Source of the DNA: Larix sibirica
Lineage: Eukaryota > Streptophyta > Pinopsida > Pinales > Pinaceae
Length of the DNA: 28,538 bases
NCBI GenBank assembly: GCA_004151065.3
Contig: NWUY0300067206.1
Coordinates: forward strand, 1-28,538
Direction: 5' to 3'
Shown here: positions 18,301 through 28,538 of the stretch, piece after piece
How positions within the stretch are numbered: the first letter of the stretch is position 1
How the letters are laid out: each line of letters opens with the position of its first letter
The notes under the pieces: generated by a model
Told to the model about the DNA's origin: nothing
Seen by the model: only the letters and a program-made list of their open reading frames with translations
Database searches by the model: none
Program-made: the position numbers and the translations under genes

Positions 18301-20276
18301 GAGATATAGCCTTGAGACTAGAGGACATTGCAAGTTACACTAGACACTGTTGATGTGCCCCCTAAGGATTACATATATATGTCATAAGGGAGAAGAAGAA
18401 TTGTATACAACAAATACCTCCAGGCCTTACCATCTAGTGAAGAATATAGAAAGAAACTTGAGACCATCACCGTAAAGAAATAGTTTTTGAATGTTAAAGG
18501 CTCTGAAGAATGGAAAGGACAAGCTTTATAACACAATAGTGGTAATGGGAAAAGGAAAGCAAGAGTCAACAAAGGCCATTGTTGTTCTTAAATATAAAGA
18601 TGATAATATGAGATCCTTACAGAATTCCATGATGTCTCAAGCTCTCCCATTCACTCAACACATGGTTGGTGATCAACAAAAGCTTATTGAAGAGATTAAT
18701 TTTTCGAGGAAAGAGAATGCCTCCTTGTCTGCTCAAAATGTTGTAAGGGATGAGAGAATAAGAGATCTAGAGGTAGGTAAAGAGTCTACAAGAGACCTCA
18801 GCCTCCAATTAGAGGAAGCTAACACTAAAATCAATTCTTTAAAGCATCAACTCATTGAGGCAAAGAAGGAGTTGAATTCAACATCCTCTAGCAGCCAACA
18901 AGTCACTACTGCAAAATCAATATCAATTTTGGAGCAGAGGAATGAGAAACTAAATAAATATTTGACATATTGGAGGAATAAGTAGTAGACAACACCATGA
19001 GAGTGGTGAGCATTGAAAATTTGACCGAAAAGAGAAAATATACCTAAATCAACAAAGAGAGAAACTTAGTGAATCAGAGAAAAATGTACATGAACGGAGA
19101 AAGGAAATTGCTTCACTGGAGGAGAAAATAAGTACTTGGAAGGATAGATATGAGGAAGTGCTCACATAAGAAAGAATGGTTAAAACAATAACAAAGATCA
19201 AAAGGATTGTTTGGGATGAGATGACCAACAATTTTCCAGTGTTGAGAGATCACCTCCAATTTTATTTGGAGTTTAATATTCTTTATAAAGAGGTGGTAAG
19301 ATATTTAAGAAACAATGAAGTAGGTATTCAATCTAGGCATAAAATTGTAAAAGTAGGAGAATGAGTGATAAACTACTTTTCCATTGAAGAGTTGAAATGA
19401 ATGAGAATCAGGGACACAACATCAATGTACATGGACATGACGACTAGCATCAATAAATTTAATATTTTGAAAATTATCAAAAATAAGGTGATAGAATTGA
19501 AAAGTTATTTAATTCACCCATTCTTCAAAGACATGAATACAATGATAAATAACGGTCTCCCATGCCCATGGGATGACTACATCACATTACATCATGCTGA
19601 AGCATACAATAGATTACTGCAAGATGCTATGCCCATACTGGCCCATGTGCCAGACAAATCCACCATCCCCATAGCAACTGAAATTATGAATCAATTGAAA
19701 CCTTCTATTAACACGTTATCTTTGTTAAGAAGAATGATTTAGAGTCCGAGGGATGTAGATTACACTCCATACTTGGAATTGGATAAGTCATTCAGAATTT
19801 TGAAGGGTGGACAAGCTTTAAATCAACAGGGGTTGGCTTGTATGACTACATTGCATGATTTTGTGGTGAATAGGGAGTAGAGGAAGACAACTAGAGAAAT
19901 AAGAGCATCATCACAAAGGCCACCTCATCGTGGGACCTCACAACCACCTAAGGTAGATAGCTCTAAAAAATCAAAGAAATAAATGACCTTTGATGGGAGA
20001 AGAAATATACAAAGTTTTGTCAATTAAAGGAATAGATGGGGTAGGATTAAAAGGATTCTCAAAGACTTGGGGCATCTCCAATACCTCATCATGCCTAATT
20101 ACAGTTTCAATAAATCACTAATTTCCCATGATTGCATCCAATCTGGATTCGTGCAACATATATTTTCACACATGCCAGCATCAGGCGGGAAGCTCATAAC
20201 TGGAACACCGCATCTATAAAGAAAGAAATCAAAGAAGAAAAAGAGGAGGTTTAGAAATATATATTCAAAAGGATGA
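15325..20276 (+). pseudogene. Long decayed ORF (~1,650 codons) of unassigned family
   Basis: An ATG at 15325 begins MPRKRKTTSKSSSS, then ATYGNFMSYQSINNIRAFGL and QHLIPSTFPFP. Coding continues in shifting frames: LNPWKLKNFPPWAQDYFTTF (15830), YRYPSYL-like FRYPSYLIYLLIFYQDH (16050), YGTKTTPYKIPKLLTPKIFM (16370) and VDDLYFVKFRKKGKIAFPIS. A Glu/Gln-rich acidic linker follows (17460-17960, with a repeated QQEVG). Next is a coiled coil (18690-18890, ERIRDLEVGKESTRDLSLQL), then a C-terminal block in one frame from 19401 (HPFFKDMNTMINNGLPCPWD, PIATEIMNQLKPSINTLSLL). It ends with a Lys/Arg tail (RKKSKKKKRR) before the stop at 20274-20276. At least five frameshifts and many stops show decay. There is no RT, integrase, protease or zinc finger. 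I do not recognise the family; a repeat-borne accessory ORF or a lost host-type gene are both possible. Confidence 0.6.
18690..18985 (+). other. Coiled-coil segment of the long decayed ORF
   Basis: The frame from 18491 to 18985 is uninterrupted and encodes regular heptads rich in Leu, Glu, Lys and Asn (for example LEEANTKINSLKHQLIEAKK). It is the longest intact piece of the decayed ORF. Its apparent ATG at 18491 lies in a frame different from the residues upstream, so it is not an independent gene start. Confidence 0.55.
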
Positions 20277-21463
20277 CAGTTTTTTTGTGAAACAAAGATA
20301 AAGGGATATGCAACATTTGTTTCTCCTCTTCTCCTCCTTCCTCATTGTAATGAGATATTCTTTGTGTATAGAAACACAATAGACTCTGGAATGAGATAAA
20401 TGGGTCCCTCCTTATGTATATGCTATTATATTGAAGAAACAATGAGATTGTTATTAAATTAAACCAGGACAGAAGCTATTTTCCACTGGGTTTAAGCATA
20501 TAATGTCTTATATGTGTTATTTTGTGTTCTCTATATGGTTGAATGTCTTTATTTTGTTTCATGAATATGTGGATCTATCTTATTTTGCCCGCATTATTTT
20601 TTGTATGTCGAGAATATGTTAAATGGAAAGTGTAATGGATTCTCTGTTGTTAAATATGTTTATGATATCAAGCACTCTTTTAAAGGAATGGAGTTATGAT
20701 TAAGGCGCCCCCACATTAATTTTTCAGTAAATTTGTGTTGCTTCCATGCTATTTTTGTCCCTCTACATTCAAATACAATGCTTCAAAGCTACGCATCAGA
20801 AACTAGGATTGACTCTACGCACCATAGATCATTGTTGCAAATCCAATCAATTAAAGCTTAATTGAATCCAAGGCATAATAGTGTATAGACTAGAAACTCT
20901 TCCTCCAAAACTCATGGTATCCTCTCTTGACCCAAGGACTGTCTTGGTGGTCTAAAGTGGCCTAGGAAGGTGTATCCTACACAACCCTCCTTGGCCTTGC
21001 AACACCTCTTGAGCAATCTTTGCTTCTTGTCGTGAGACTGACCTATGCCCGGGATATCCAAGCAAGAAAAGGAAGCCTTACACCGAGGGGTACAACCTAA
21101 GTAAAAAGACAATGACTAGCAAGAAAAAGGAAGCCAAGATACTAAAAAAGGAAGTCCTAAATAAGGTCCCAACACAAATATTAACTCTAACACATAGATA
21201 GTTTTAGAAAGTAAACAAGAAGTAGCCAAAGGAGAACAATAAGCTCCAAAGACTCACACCTAAGACCAAAATGGAGAGACCAATGGAGATAATGAAGAAA
21301 CAAAACAAAACAATGAATTCACCCTTCTTGAAAAAGAGGAAATCCAAAAAATTGAATACTTGAATGAGAAAGAGCCAACTGATATGGTAAATCAAGGACT
21401 AGATAAAACTATAAAAATAGTCATTTCTCCAATTAAATTATTTATAAACTAAAATTAATTTCG
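20277..21463. other. AT-rich non-coding stretch
   Basis: No domain is seen. AAGCAAGAAAAGGAAGCC (about 21060) and AGCAAGAAAAAGGAAGCC (about 21118) form a short diverged duplication. Minus frames at 20912-21112 and 21204-21395 have no recognisable content. Confidence 0.4.
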
Positions 21464-22933
21464 GTCTCTTGGAACCCAGATGCAGGTGGCATACATGTCT
21501 CGGTGGAGCATGAGGAGACAACCACACAAGCCTCCACCTCTTACAACGTGGTGTCCCCTCGTTACTCTCGCCCTGCTCCTTAAATTGGCACCAATCTTAA
21601 TGCGTGGAGCCTTTAAGATGAAGGCCATTCAAGCTTTGGCTCAAGTTGGCCTCTGTACCTTTGACATGATTTCCCCTCCGTGTGAATTAATGACCTCCTT
21701 TGGATTTGAGTTAAAGCATCATGTATGGAAACATTCCCATTTCATAGTGTTGAGCGGCATGAAACTTGTGGAGTTTTTTCTTCTTCTGCGTTGGGAGGGC
21801 AGAGTACCATTTGCATGGTCCCGGAGCACCAACATTCCACTCCTCTTGATTTTTCTTGCACCTGAGTCATGCCCTGCTTTACACGAGCTTCATTCTGCGT
21901 CCTGTGGAGACTCTGGTTTTCTCAATCAGGTTGGGAGGATGTATTAGAGACTTCATGCTACCCCTCGACGTGGAGGCAGGGGTCGAGGTAACTAAGGTAT
22001 TCGTGGTCAAGCATAAGCTAATAAAAGTGGTTATGATAGTTCAATTCCAGGGTACCTGAGGATTATTCTTGAAGATTGGGAGGAAGAATTGGCCCTCCAA
22101 CAACTTCCCAACCGGAGAACCCGAGTGAGGTGCAAGCACAATTGGACGGTAAAGAATTTGTTAGATCGCATTCTTTTGCACTCTCAAGAGCTTCTACAAG
22201 GGAAAAACCCCTCCCCTCTCCACCCCCTACTCCTGTTAGGCACTCTCCCTCATCTCCGACCATGTCCCATGTCTCCAACCCATTGGAACACATTGATACT
22301 CATCCAGATAATGAGCAGAAGCGACCATAAGACATCACTAATGTCGCGTCCACCAGTGGGAAAAAACGTAAATGTGTGGAGCGAACAGGTCCTGGGAACA
22401 TAGTCTCCTTCCATAAAACTAAGGTGCTGGTCGTTAAAGCCGCGGTTGATAGCTCTTCTAGCTATGAGGACTATTGTTGCCCTATCCTTGAGGAGAAACT
22501 AGGATAAGCAGACGTCACCAGCACTAGCAATTCCAAGTAATTTAGCTTTCTTTTTTCTTTTTTGACATATGTCACTTTTAGCTCAATGGACAATGACAAT
22601 TGTAATTCTATTTTTTGAGGGTATGTCATCTATTTTGGTCTCTAGGTCTTTGATCAAGCATGGAACTGAGTCCAACTTGCATTTTTATAACGGTCTCACC
22701 TTACTTTTCTGGCAATATTCTATGTATTTTCATGGATAATCAATACTCCCATGCGAGACAAGTCTATTATCTTATGAATGGGCAAGAAGCCTAGGGTCTC
22801 AGTTTGTTTTTTGGTTCTATGAGAAGCTCCAGAAAGCTCTTAGACCTCATGACTATCTTATGCCTATATTTTTTTTGTACTTTAATATAAATTCTCTATG
22901 TAGCTTACAAAAGAAAAAAATGGCCTCTTGGAA
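21464..22933 (+). mobile_element. Retroposed unit with target-site duplications
   Basis: GTCTCTTGGAA at 21464-21474 and GCCTCTTGGAA at 22923-22933 are an 11-bp duplication (one difference) bracketing about 1.45 kb. Just inside the right copy is an A-rich tail (CAAAAGAAAAAAA, to about 22920) preceded by TTTGTACTTTAATATAAATT, like the 3' ends of LINE-mobilised sequences. Imperfect duplications plus an A-tail are the mark of target-primed reverse transcription. The insert carries degraded coding sequence (see 21480-22540) without RT motifs, so it is a truncated LINE, a non-autonomous retroposon or a processed transcript. Confidence 0.65.
21480..22540 (+). pseudogene. Decayed ORF inside the retroposed unit
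   Basis: Open pieces lie in different frames. The stretch 21480-21947 is open but its composition (many Leu, Trp, Cys, His) does not look natural, and a parallel frame starting DAGGIHVSVEHEETTTQAST is more protein-like. A glycine/arginine patch (ATPRRGGRGRGN) occurs near 21960. From 22076 one frame gives a Ser/Pro-rich, disordered C-terminal type sequence (REKPLPSPPPTPVRHSPSS) continuing past a stop to GKKRKCVERTGPGNIVSFHK and YCCPILEEKLG before a stop near 22506. An RG patch followed by a Ser/Pro tail would fit the C-terminal half of a LINE ORF1, but no zinc knuckle is seen. I do not recognise it. Confidence 0.35.
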
Positions 22934-23879
22934 TTCATACTTGACACTTTGTCATCTCTAGCATCCCAATTATTAATACTAGTTCAAAAATTTGGTTGTT
23001 CCTAAATGAAAATTATTCAAGAGAGGGTACCAAAATTACAAAGTAGAATAAAAAAACCACAAAACTTATAGACAATATGAAGCTCCAAGAAATAAAGTGT
23101 CATGGATACATTCATCTTTGATCAAGCATTGTAACTTATCTCAAACTCAATCACGTAAGTAATGAAACTCCTTTCATTCAATTGTAGAGACTTTGGAGCT
23201 ATATATAAGAAACATTTTAAAACAATGAATCAAAACATAAAATCACACAATAATTTAGCTTTAAGAAACAAGTTCAACAACTAATCTATAAAGGAAGGAA
23301 AATCCATTGTTTGAAATAAATAAATATAGATATGTATTGAAGAGAGGAGCCTCAATAAGACTCACCATAATTTGGGTATCTTCAATCCTTCAATTGGGAT
23401 AGACAAATAGTTTTGACCATTGGACCACTTATTAGTTTCTGATATTTTTGACTAGTCAAAGATTTTAACTAACCAAAGTAAATACATATTAGATAATTAG
23501 CTAAAGAAAAAAGGTGTTGGGATTCCATCATTTCCTCTACTTCAAGATTTCCTCTATCCTATTATAATTTAATCGTAGATTCTAAATTAAAAAAAGCAAC
23601 TCCTACACAAAAGACATGTGCACATGAATACTTTAGGAAGTTATTTCTTTATGGAACTTGGTGGATATCTAACCTAGAAGTGAAGATACACTTTCATTAA
23701 AGATTAATAAGAGGTTGAGGGTAAAATTCATCACAAAAGGTTGGGACACTTTCTATTACAAGACAACTTCTTGGATGATGGCCTTTCCATTCCATCTTGA
23801 ATAATTGCCAATGCAACCTTAAATCGCATATCAATTTTCTTAGAGGTTATTAAACCTTGGGGATTTGGATCAATCCACT
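22934..23879. other. AT-rich non-coding stretch
   Basis: No coding frame or repeat that I can support. Confidence 0.45.
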
Positions 23880-24480
23880 AATCCATTAAATCTCAATCAT
23901 GCATGGTTTTACATGGAAGGTTTAAACAATACAATCTTCTATTAATGGAAAATTGTTGTTCAATCTTATATGTTGGGAACAATTTTCAAGAGGGTAAAGA
24001 AGATAATGAAAGAATGGGTAAAGTACATTTATTTAGACCCCTCAAAAGAAAAGAAGAAATGCTAGGATATATTAGAGGACATTTGCATCAAAATACAGTG
24101 AGGTAAACAAAAGGTATTTGTGGACATGATAAAAAGTAAGTTTACAACTTTGAAAATCCCAATTGAAAGAAGAGAATTGGTAGCATATGAAGTTTGATAT
24201 TTTGTAATGAAAGATAGGAGACCAAAACACAAGTATTTCCACATGCAAATCAATCCCAGAAGAATACAAAATCACATTTATGGAATCACTTTTGATGACC
24301 GCATGAAATATTTAGATGTATAGGAAAGTAAACTTTAAATCCTACAATTGCTTTAAGTTTTCCTCGTGGATGAAAAAGAGATTTGAGCATGAATGCTTAG
24401 ATACACCACTTATACTTTGGGAAGCAGATATTGAACTTTTATGCAACATATCTCAATGGAGGAGGTGGAGAAAAATGTAA
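23880..24480 (+). pseudogene. Decayed ORF of unknown family (about 200 codons)
   Basis: One frame runs from about 23880 to 24323 with only five stops: NHAWFYMEGLNNTIFY, then VVQSYMLGTIFKRVKKIMKE, WVKYIYLDPSKEKKK, VFVDMIKSKFTTLKIPIERR, YFVMKDRRPKHKYFHMQINP and RRIQNHIYGITFDDRMKYLD. From about 24331 the next frame continues SWMKKRFEHECLDTPLILWE. Natural amino-acid composition across stops shows an old protein-coding sequence. The family is not recognised. A transposase or gag-pol fragment is possible, but I see no catalytic signature. Confidence 0.45.
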
Positions 24481-25500
24481 ACTCAATGAAACTAAACAAA
24501 GCTCATATAGTAGCCTCAATATTTGACCAGAGATATCCCAACATATGAGTAGAGACATTGTTGATGCCACATTGTGATTATTTTAGCTTATGTTTATATT
24601 ACACGATTATATCCCCTTATTATAAGAATTGGTTACAAGAGAATCATGTAGATGTTAAACACTATATTTGATCATTTTTACATGTTTGATACATTTCATG
24701 CTACTACATTAAAGGTTTTAGTTTGATTCCCAATCTCTAGGAAACCTAGATGTGCCTATAGAAACTTTGTTTTAGGGTATATGTGACTAAATGTGTAATT
24801 GATTTTATACATGGTTTCACACAAATAATAATTATGAATGCAAGGAACCATATGATTGAATTTATTTCTTTGAACATTTCAAACCTACCACATTAGGTTC
24901 ATCATATTGAGAACCCATTCCCTTATCTTGAAATCAACGGGAAGTAAAAATTATATATATTAGATGTATCCCTTCAATGAATGTTAACAAGTAAGAGATT
25001 AGTGTAATTTGCCATAATTATTATTGTTGATGAGTAGTATAATTATTGTTCATGTGTTGAATAATCGACTTCCAAATATCTTTTATTTGCAAACCATCAC
25101 CCTAATTTAGATTATTGGAGCACTTCTCAATTTCAAAAGCTTCTCTCACACTTCTTTTGTAAGAGGGATGAATTTGTGCAATCACCTTTGTTTCTTCCAA
25201 GCACATGCGATGCTTGGAATTGTTAACATGCGTTGTTAGCATAGATCTACCATTTCAATTATATTTAGGCCTTGTTTGGATTTATTGACCTATCTCACAA
25301 ATACATTTTTCCAAATGAACATGGAATAAAATAGACACCTTTTTGGATTCTTGGATTCACTAGGTCTTTTGTTGAGTCCAACATTTACCTCGAGGTGTTT
25401 GAAGGGGAGAAAGAAACATTTACCTACATCTTCCTTAGAATTATTATGATTTTAGCAATTCATCCTTGAACGTAAGGAAGGGTAATATTTGTGTCAATGT
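24481..25500. other. AT-rich stretch with scattered coding-like words
   Basis: Short stretches such as HCDYFSLCLYYTIISPYYKN near 24570-24630 may be a continuation of the decayed ORF upstream, but stops are too dense to support a call. Nothing else is seen. Confidence 0.3.
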
Positions 25501-25518
25501 TATCTATGATTCTTTTTT

Positions 25519-26580
25519 CACTACCACTAAAAGGAAAACACCTTCTAGTGGAGGCTTTTGTGGAACATCCCTTAAAAAATTATCCCTCGTTTGTTTATAG
25601 TGGAGGCGAGTGATTGAACGTTTTAGAGGAGGTTTTTTTTCCATTGGTGCACTTTAATTGTCTAGAAGCATTAGTGCACTCAAATATATGGTGCATGGAT
25701 GCATCACATAATTCAACACATTGAATGTCATTATACATCATCCATGAAAAAACACATTTTATTTTACTTTAAACAATCTCTCTCCAATTCATCTAACTCC
25801 ATTTAACACACTGATGTGTTACAATAAACAATGCACCAAATGACTTAGGTATTTCGTGATACATATTGGTTTTATTTTAAAAATTACAAAAAACTTACTG
25901 ATGTGGTCCAAAACATAGTGCACCAGTGCATTCGATATACATAAGGCATTGAATTAGGTTAAGACATTTAGTTATAAAATATAAGTTTTTATTTTAAAAC
26001 AATTAAAAAAACTATACATTGTGTTATTTGTCATGACATACATAGGTGTACCTACATAAATGATGCACCAAGAATAGAAATTGAGTGCATTGGTAAATCA
26101 TAAAAATAATTTAAAACCCCACATTTTGGTGCTCTTTATAATATCTAGAATCATTGTTCATGGTGCTTCTAGATATTATAAACACATTGTTGAGAGCATT
26201 ATATGTAAAAATATCTTTAATCTGTCATTGCTTTAGAAAATGTACTGAGGCAACATTATTAGTGTCATCCTGTATATCAAGCATGTTGTTATTTCTATGA
26301 AAAGTGCCCTTTTTATCTGGACAATTTTGACTATATGGACGTATAATTTGCATTGGGATGAATCATATGAAGAGCATCGGTCGACGTCAGTGCCCCTATA
26401 CAAGTGGTGCACTGATGATAATATTATTAACAACCATACCCACCTTATCGGTACAAAAAGTATTTATAAGGAGCACCACTGAAAATATGTGCATTATTAG
26501 GCCCCACACCATACAATTCATCATTACTTTGAAGGTGCATTGGTATGTTTTCCATATTTTTTTTGAAAAAAATAATTTCA
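25519..26580. mobile_element. Possible non-autonomous DNA transposon with TGCAC subterminal motifs
   Basis: The left side starts CACTACCACTAAAAGG at 25519, resembling a CACTA-type terminus. It is followed by TAGTGGAGGC twice (25547 and 25595). From 25648 to 26545 the words GGTGCA/TGCACC and close variants recur more than ten times in both orientations, as transposase-binding subterminal repeats do. A perfect 16-bp hairpin lies at 26135-26182. I cannot find a convincing matching right terminus, so boundaries and class are uncertain. Confidence 0.3.
26135..26182. repeat. Perfect 16-bp inverted repeat (hairpin) with 16-base loop
   Basis: TTTATAATATCTAGAA at 26135-26150 is matched by TTCTAGATATTATAAA at 26167-26182. 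GGTGCT occurs just before the left arm and again within the loop. A second, looser inverted match of GGTGCTCTTTATAA lies at 26462-26478 (TTATAAGGAGCACCA). Confidence 0.85.
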
Positions 26581-27018
26581 ATTTTTAATAAATAAGAATG
26601 GCCATTTACTATAGACTGTTTGTGTTATGTTTGTGTGTGCCTAGTGAACTTTGTATGTGAATTAGAGACAACAACAATGACAATAGCAACAACAAGTCGA
26701 TCCACACAACTTTGTACATGAGTGGGAGGCCAGAGAGAGGGAGAATGATATGTACCCTCACCCTATTATGGTGTAAACTTGTATCTTTTTGAGGAATGTT
26801 TCCCTCCTCAAGTTTTATGAGGAAGATACATTCCTCAAGGGGAACACATCCTTGTTGATGCAGTTTATCCATTGCTAGGATCTTGGTAGGTAGGTATTTA
26901 GGGTCATTCTTGATCTATTGTACCAACCCACAAAGAAGGATATTTTCTTCATTAATGGGTTGTCTATGAGAGGGGAGGATTTTCCTAGTTACCCGATCTC
27001 CCACCTTGCTTTGCAAGA
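26581..27018. other. Non-coding stretch
   Basis: Nothing supported. A minus frame at 26609-26872 is hydrophobic (LLLLLSLLLSLI) but is explained by a CAACAACAATGACAATAGCAA-like simple sequence near 26668-26695. Confidence 0.4.
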
Positions 27019-27259
27019 GAGGATAAGGTCATGTATGTGTAGATATATGTGAATGAGGACATCGATGACCCTGGTGACTTATGGGTTGTTGGTGTCCAAC
27101 TAAATTTACATGTGTTTGGTGTACAGGAGGCTAGTTGGTTGTCACTTAGTACCACAACAATGGAACATGATATCTACGATGGGTAGCTTATTAATTTCCC
27201 TCTAGTGCACTATGTAGATACTTTAGTTCAAAGGTCCATACTAATTAGGTGGTCTACCA
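27019..27259 (+). pseudogene. Possible decayed exon of an unrecognised gene
   Basis: One frame reads YVNEDIDDPGDLWVVGVQLN, EASWLSLSTTTMEHDIYDG, and (after a stop) LINFPLVHYVDTLVQRSILI, with two stops in about 80 codons. It is in the same frame as the proline-tract exon at 27743-28113. ATTAG followed by GTGGTC near 27259 could be a donor. The family is not recognised. Confidence 0.25.
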
Positions 27260-27742
27260 TTTCTTTTTACAATTTTGTTTTTCTCTAGGTTGTTGTTGTG
27301 TTGTGTTTGATGGGAGGATTACCTTTCCATTTGATTAAGATTTATTTACCTTTTTTTGAGGTTTTTGTCCACTTGATCAACATTCAATTGCCTCTCTCCT
27401 CGATTGATGATTGATGTGTGTACGCATGTGGGGATAATTTTTGCTCAAGAGGGGCCAATTGGAGTGGTTGTGTAGGTCATTCAATTTAAATGTATTGGAG
27501 TTGTTAGCTAGAGAGGATGTTCACATCCTTAATATTTGCATAATACCCATACATAGGGATGGACCGACAAGGATGTTCAAGTATTCTATTTAGTCAGGTT
27601 GAGTTAGTAGATGCCAGAGTTAGTATTATTTTTATGTTTTTATTAGTCTAGTTGCATATTTTTTTGTCTTATTTAATGCACATGTAATTTATTGTAACAT
27701 TTTGTTTAAATTGTCTAATTATTTTTGTCTAATATTTTGTAG

Positions 27743-28113
27743 ATGTTGGCCCATATGTTAAGGTGGTGCCTCCCTAACATCATGAGGAGATGGTTGGGGT
27801 TAACAAGCCACCTCAGGTGTTGAGACCCATGCAATGTATGCCAGATCGTAGAGCCCATTAAGGGCGGAGGGATCATATATGTGCACTAATGTATCATCAT
27901 AGAGTGGTATTTGTACAATCTAGGGAGATCATATAGGACCATGAGCTTGCACCATTATGGGTGACCCTTTCGCATGATATGTTGTTATTGATGCATCATT
28001 TTGTTAGTGTCCTCGACCTACTCAAAAATTTGAGGACTTGCCAACTATATGCTTCTTTGGATGCATCTATTAAGGATGGTGGTCCTCCTCCTCCTCCTCC
28101 ACAAACAAACTAA
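27743..28113 (+). pseudogene. Possible decayed exon with proline tract, unrecognised
   Basis: A pyrimidine-rich stretch ending TTTTGTAG at 27742 looks like a splice acceptor. The following frame reads VGVNKPPQVLRPMQCMPDRR, then HICALMYHHRVVFVQSREII, DHELAPLWVTLSHDMLLLMH and LDLLKNLRTCQLYASLDASI, interrupted by three stops. It ends in a (CCT)5 repeat coding for polyproline at about 28084-28101. Beyond a frameshift, a Pro/Gln/Ser-rich reading continues to about 28245 (NQQPYHPPILDQPPTSTIPD). The composition resembles a real protein with a disordered C-terminus. I do not recognise it. Confidence 0.35.
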
Positions 28114-28259
28114 CACCATCTCTTCCACAAGCAAACCAACAACCATATCATCCTCCAATACTAGACCAACCACCAACTTCAACTATACCAGATCAACTAC
28201 CATCTCCTCCTCTAATAGTTGATCGAGAACCATATTTTATAGTAACCATGTTGAGTATG

Positions 28260-28538
28260 TGCTATATTCTTTGCATTGTGTGTTGGGGGGGGGAGTTGCG
28301 TCTTTGACCGTGCTCTTGACGATCCCCTCCATCTAGTACGAGTGAAGCGAGTTCAAAATTTTTTGGGCTATTTTTGGGTTCTTTCTAAAAATACATAATT
28401 TAATCTTGGTTAAGCAATTGGAGTTTATTTTCTAATTCGGGTTAACAAATTAGGGTTCTCGATGCTGCGAAATACATATAATTGTATTGTAAGTAGTTAA
28501 TAATAAATATGAGAAAATAAGAGGTGCGGCTCTAAGTT
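28260..28538 (+). repeat. Possible LTR fragment at the window edge
   Basis: TGTTGGG at 28282 begins a run of nine G, followed by mixed sequence and AATAAATATGAG near 28503, a possible polyadenylation signal. TG-starting termini and a late AATAAA are features of LTRs, but no second copy, TG...CA pair or primer site is inside the window. It is only a suggestion. Confidence 0.25.

Noticed and set aside
22063-22293. Minus-strand 76-codon frame
   Set aside because: Shadow of the Ser/Pro-rich plus-strand reading of the retroposed unit.
1-28538. tRNA, rRNA, CRISPR arrays, bacterial-style operons or riboswitches
   Set aside because: None seen on reading through both strands; the content is plant nuclear repeat DNA.

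Overview
This window looks like transposon-dominated intergenic and intronic DNA of a seed plant. I infer a gymnosperm or another very large plant genome. The direct evidence is plant-type LINE reverse transcriptase, zf-RVT and RNase H remnants, an LTR element with an initiator-Met tRNA primer site, heavily mutated nested repeats, and one plant nuclear exon for a predicted chloroplast protein. The gymnosperm inference rests on how old and decayed most copies are, and on a gene whose next exon is not found within 5 kb. I see no bacterial operon, CRISPR array, tRNA or rRNA. There is a 314-base run of N at 10907-11220, plus single Ns at 3183 and 3593.

Layout. 1-1804: 5' end of an LTR retrotransposon on the minus strand (LTR 457-1804, primer site 444-455, gag-like remnant 81-420), inserted in a LINE. 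1805-4080: that LINE on the plus strand, from the RT catalytic motif to the poly(A) end. Its zinc-binding domain is interrupted by a terminal-inverted-repeat element at 3063-3721. 4081-5232: probably intron, with a four-copy 26-bp repeat and a second, older end of the same inverted-repeat family. 5233-5716 (minus): the best gene, the first coding exon of a plant chloroplast protein of the VIR3/At5g27290 (FtsH-like) family, with a TATA box upstream. 6000-7077 (minus): a decayed LINE ORF1 of the coiled-coil/RRM/C-terminal-domain kind. 8040-9830 (minus): a LINE ORF2 fragment with RT, zf-RVT and RNase H. 10223-10640 (plus): a separate RNase H fragment.

10.6-15.2 kb: N gap, an unassigned charged ORF, a decayed minus-strand ORF of unknown family (12770-13255), a LINE ORF1 with DUF4283 and zinc knuckle (13400-14200), and a ~96-bp tandem array (about 14255-14790). 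15325-20276 (plus): a long broken ORF of about 1,650 codons that I cannot assign, with basic ends, a globular N-terminal half, an acidic linker and a coiled coil. 21475-22922: a retroposed unit bounded by 11-bp target-site duplications. 23880-24480: a decayed ORF of unknown family. 25.5-26.6 kb: a cluster of TGCAC-type repeats with a perfect hairpin. 27.0-28.1 kb: possible exons of a decayed gene with a proline tract. 28.26 kb to the end: LTR-like sequence.

The only sequence likely to act as a host gene is the 5233-5716 exon; if its gene is intact, positions 1-5232 are part of its first intron. Everything else reads as mobile-element debris in various states of decay. The item most worth following as possibly undescribed is the long unassigned ORF at 15.3-20.3 kb. 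No working new system is demonstrated.
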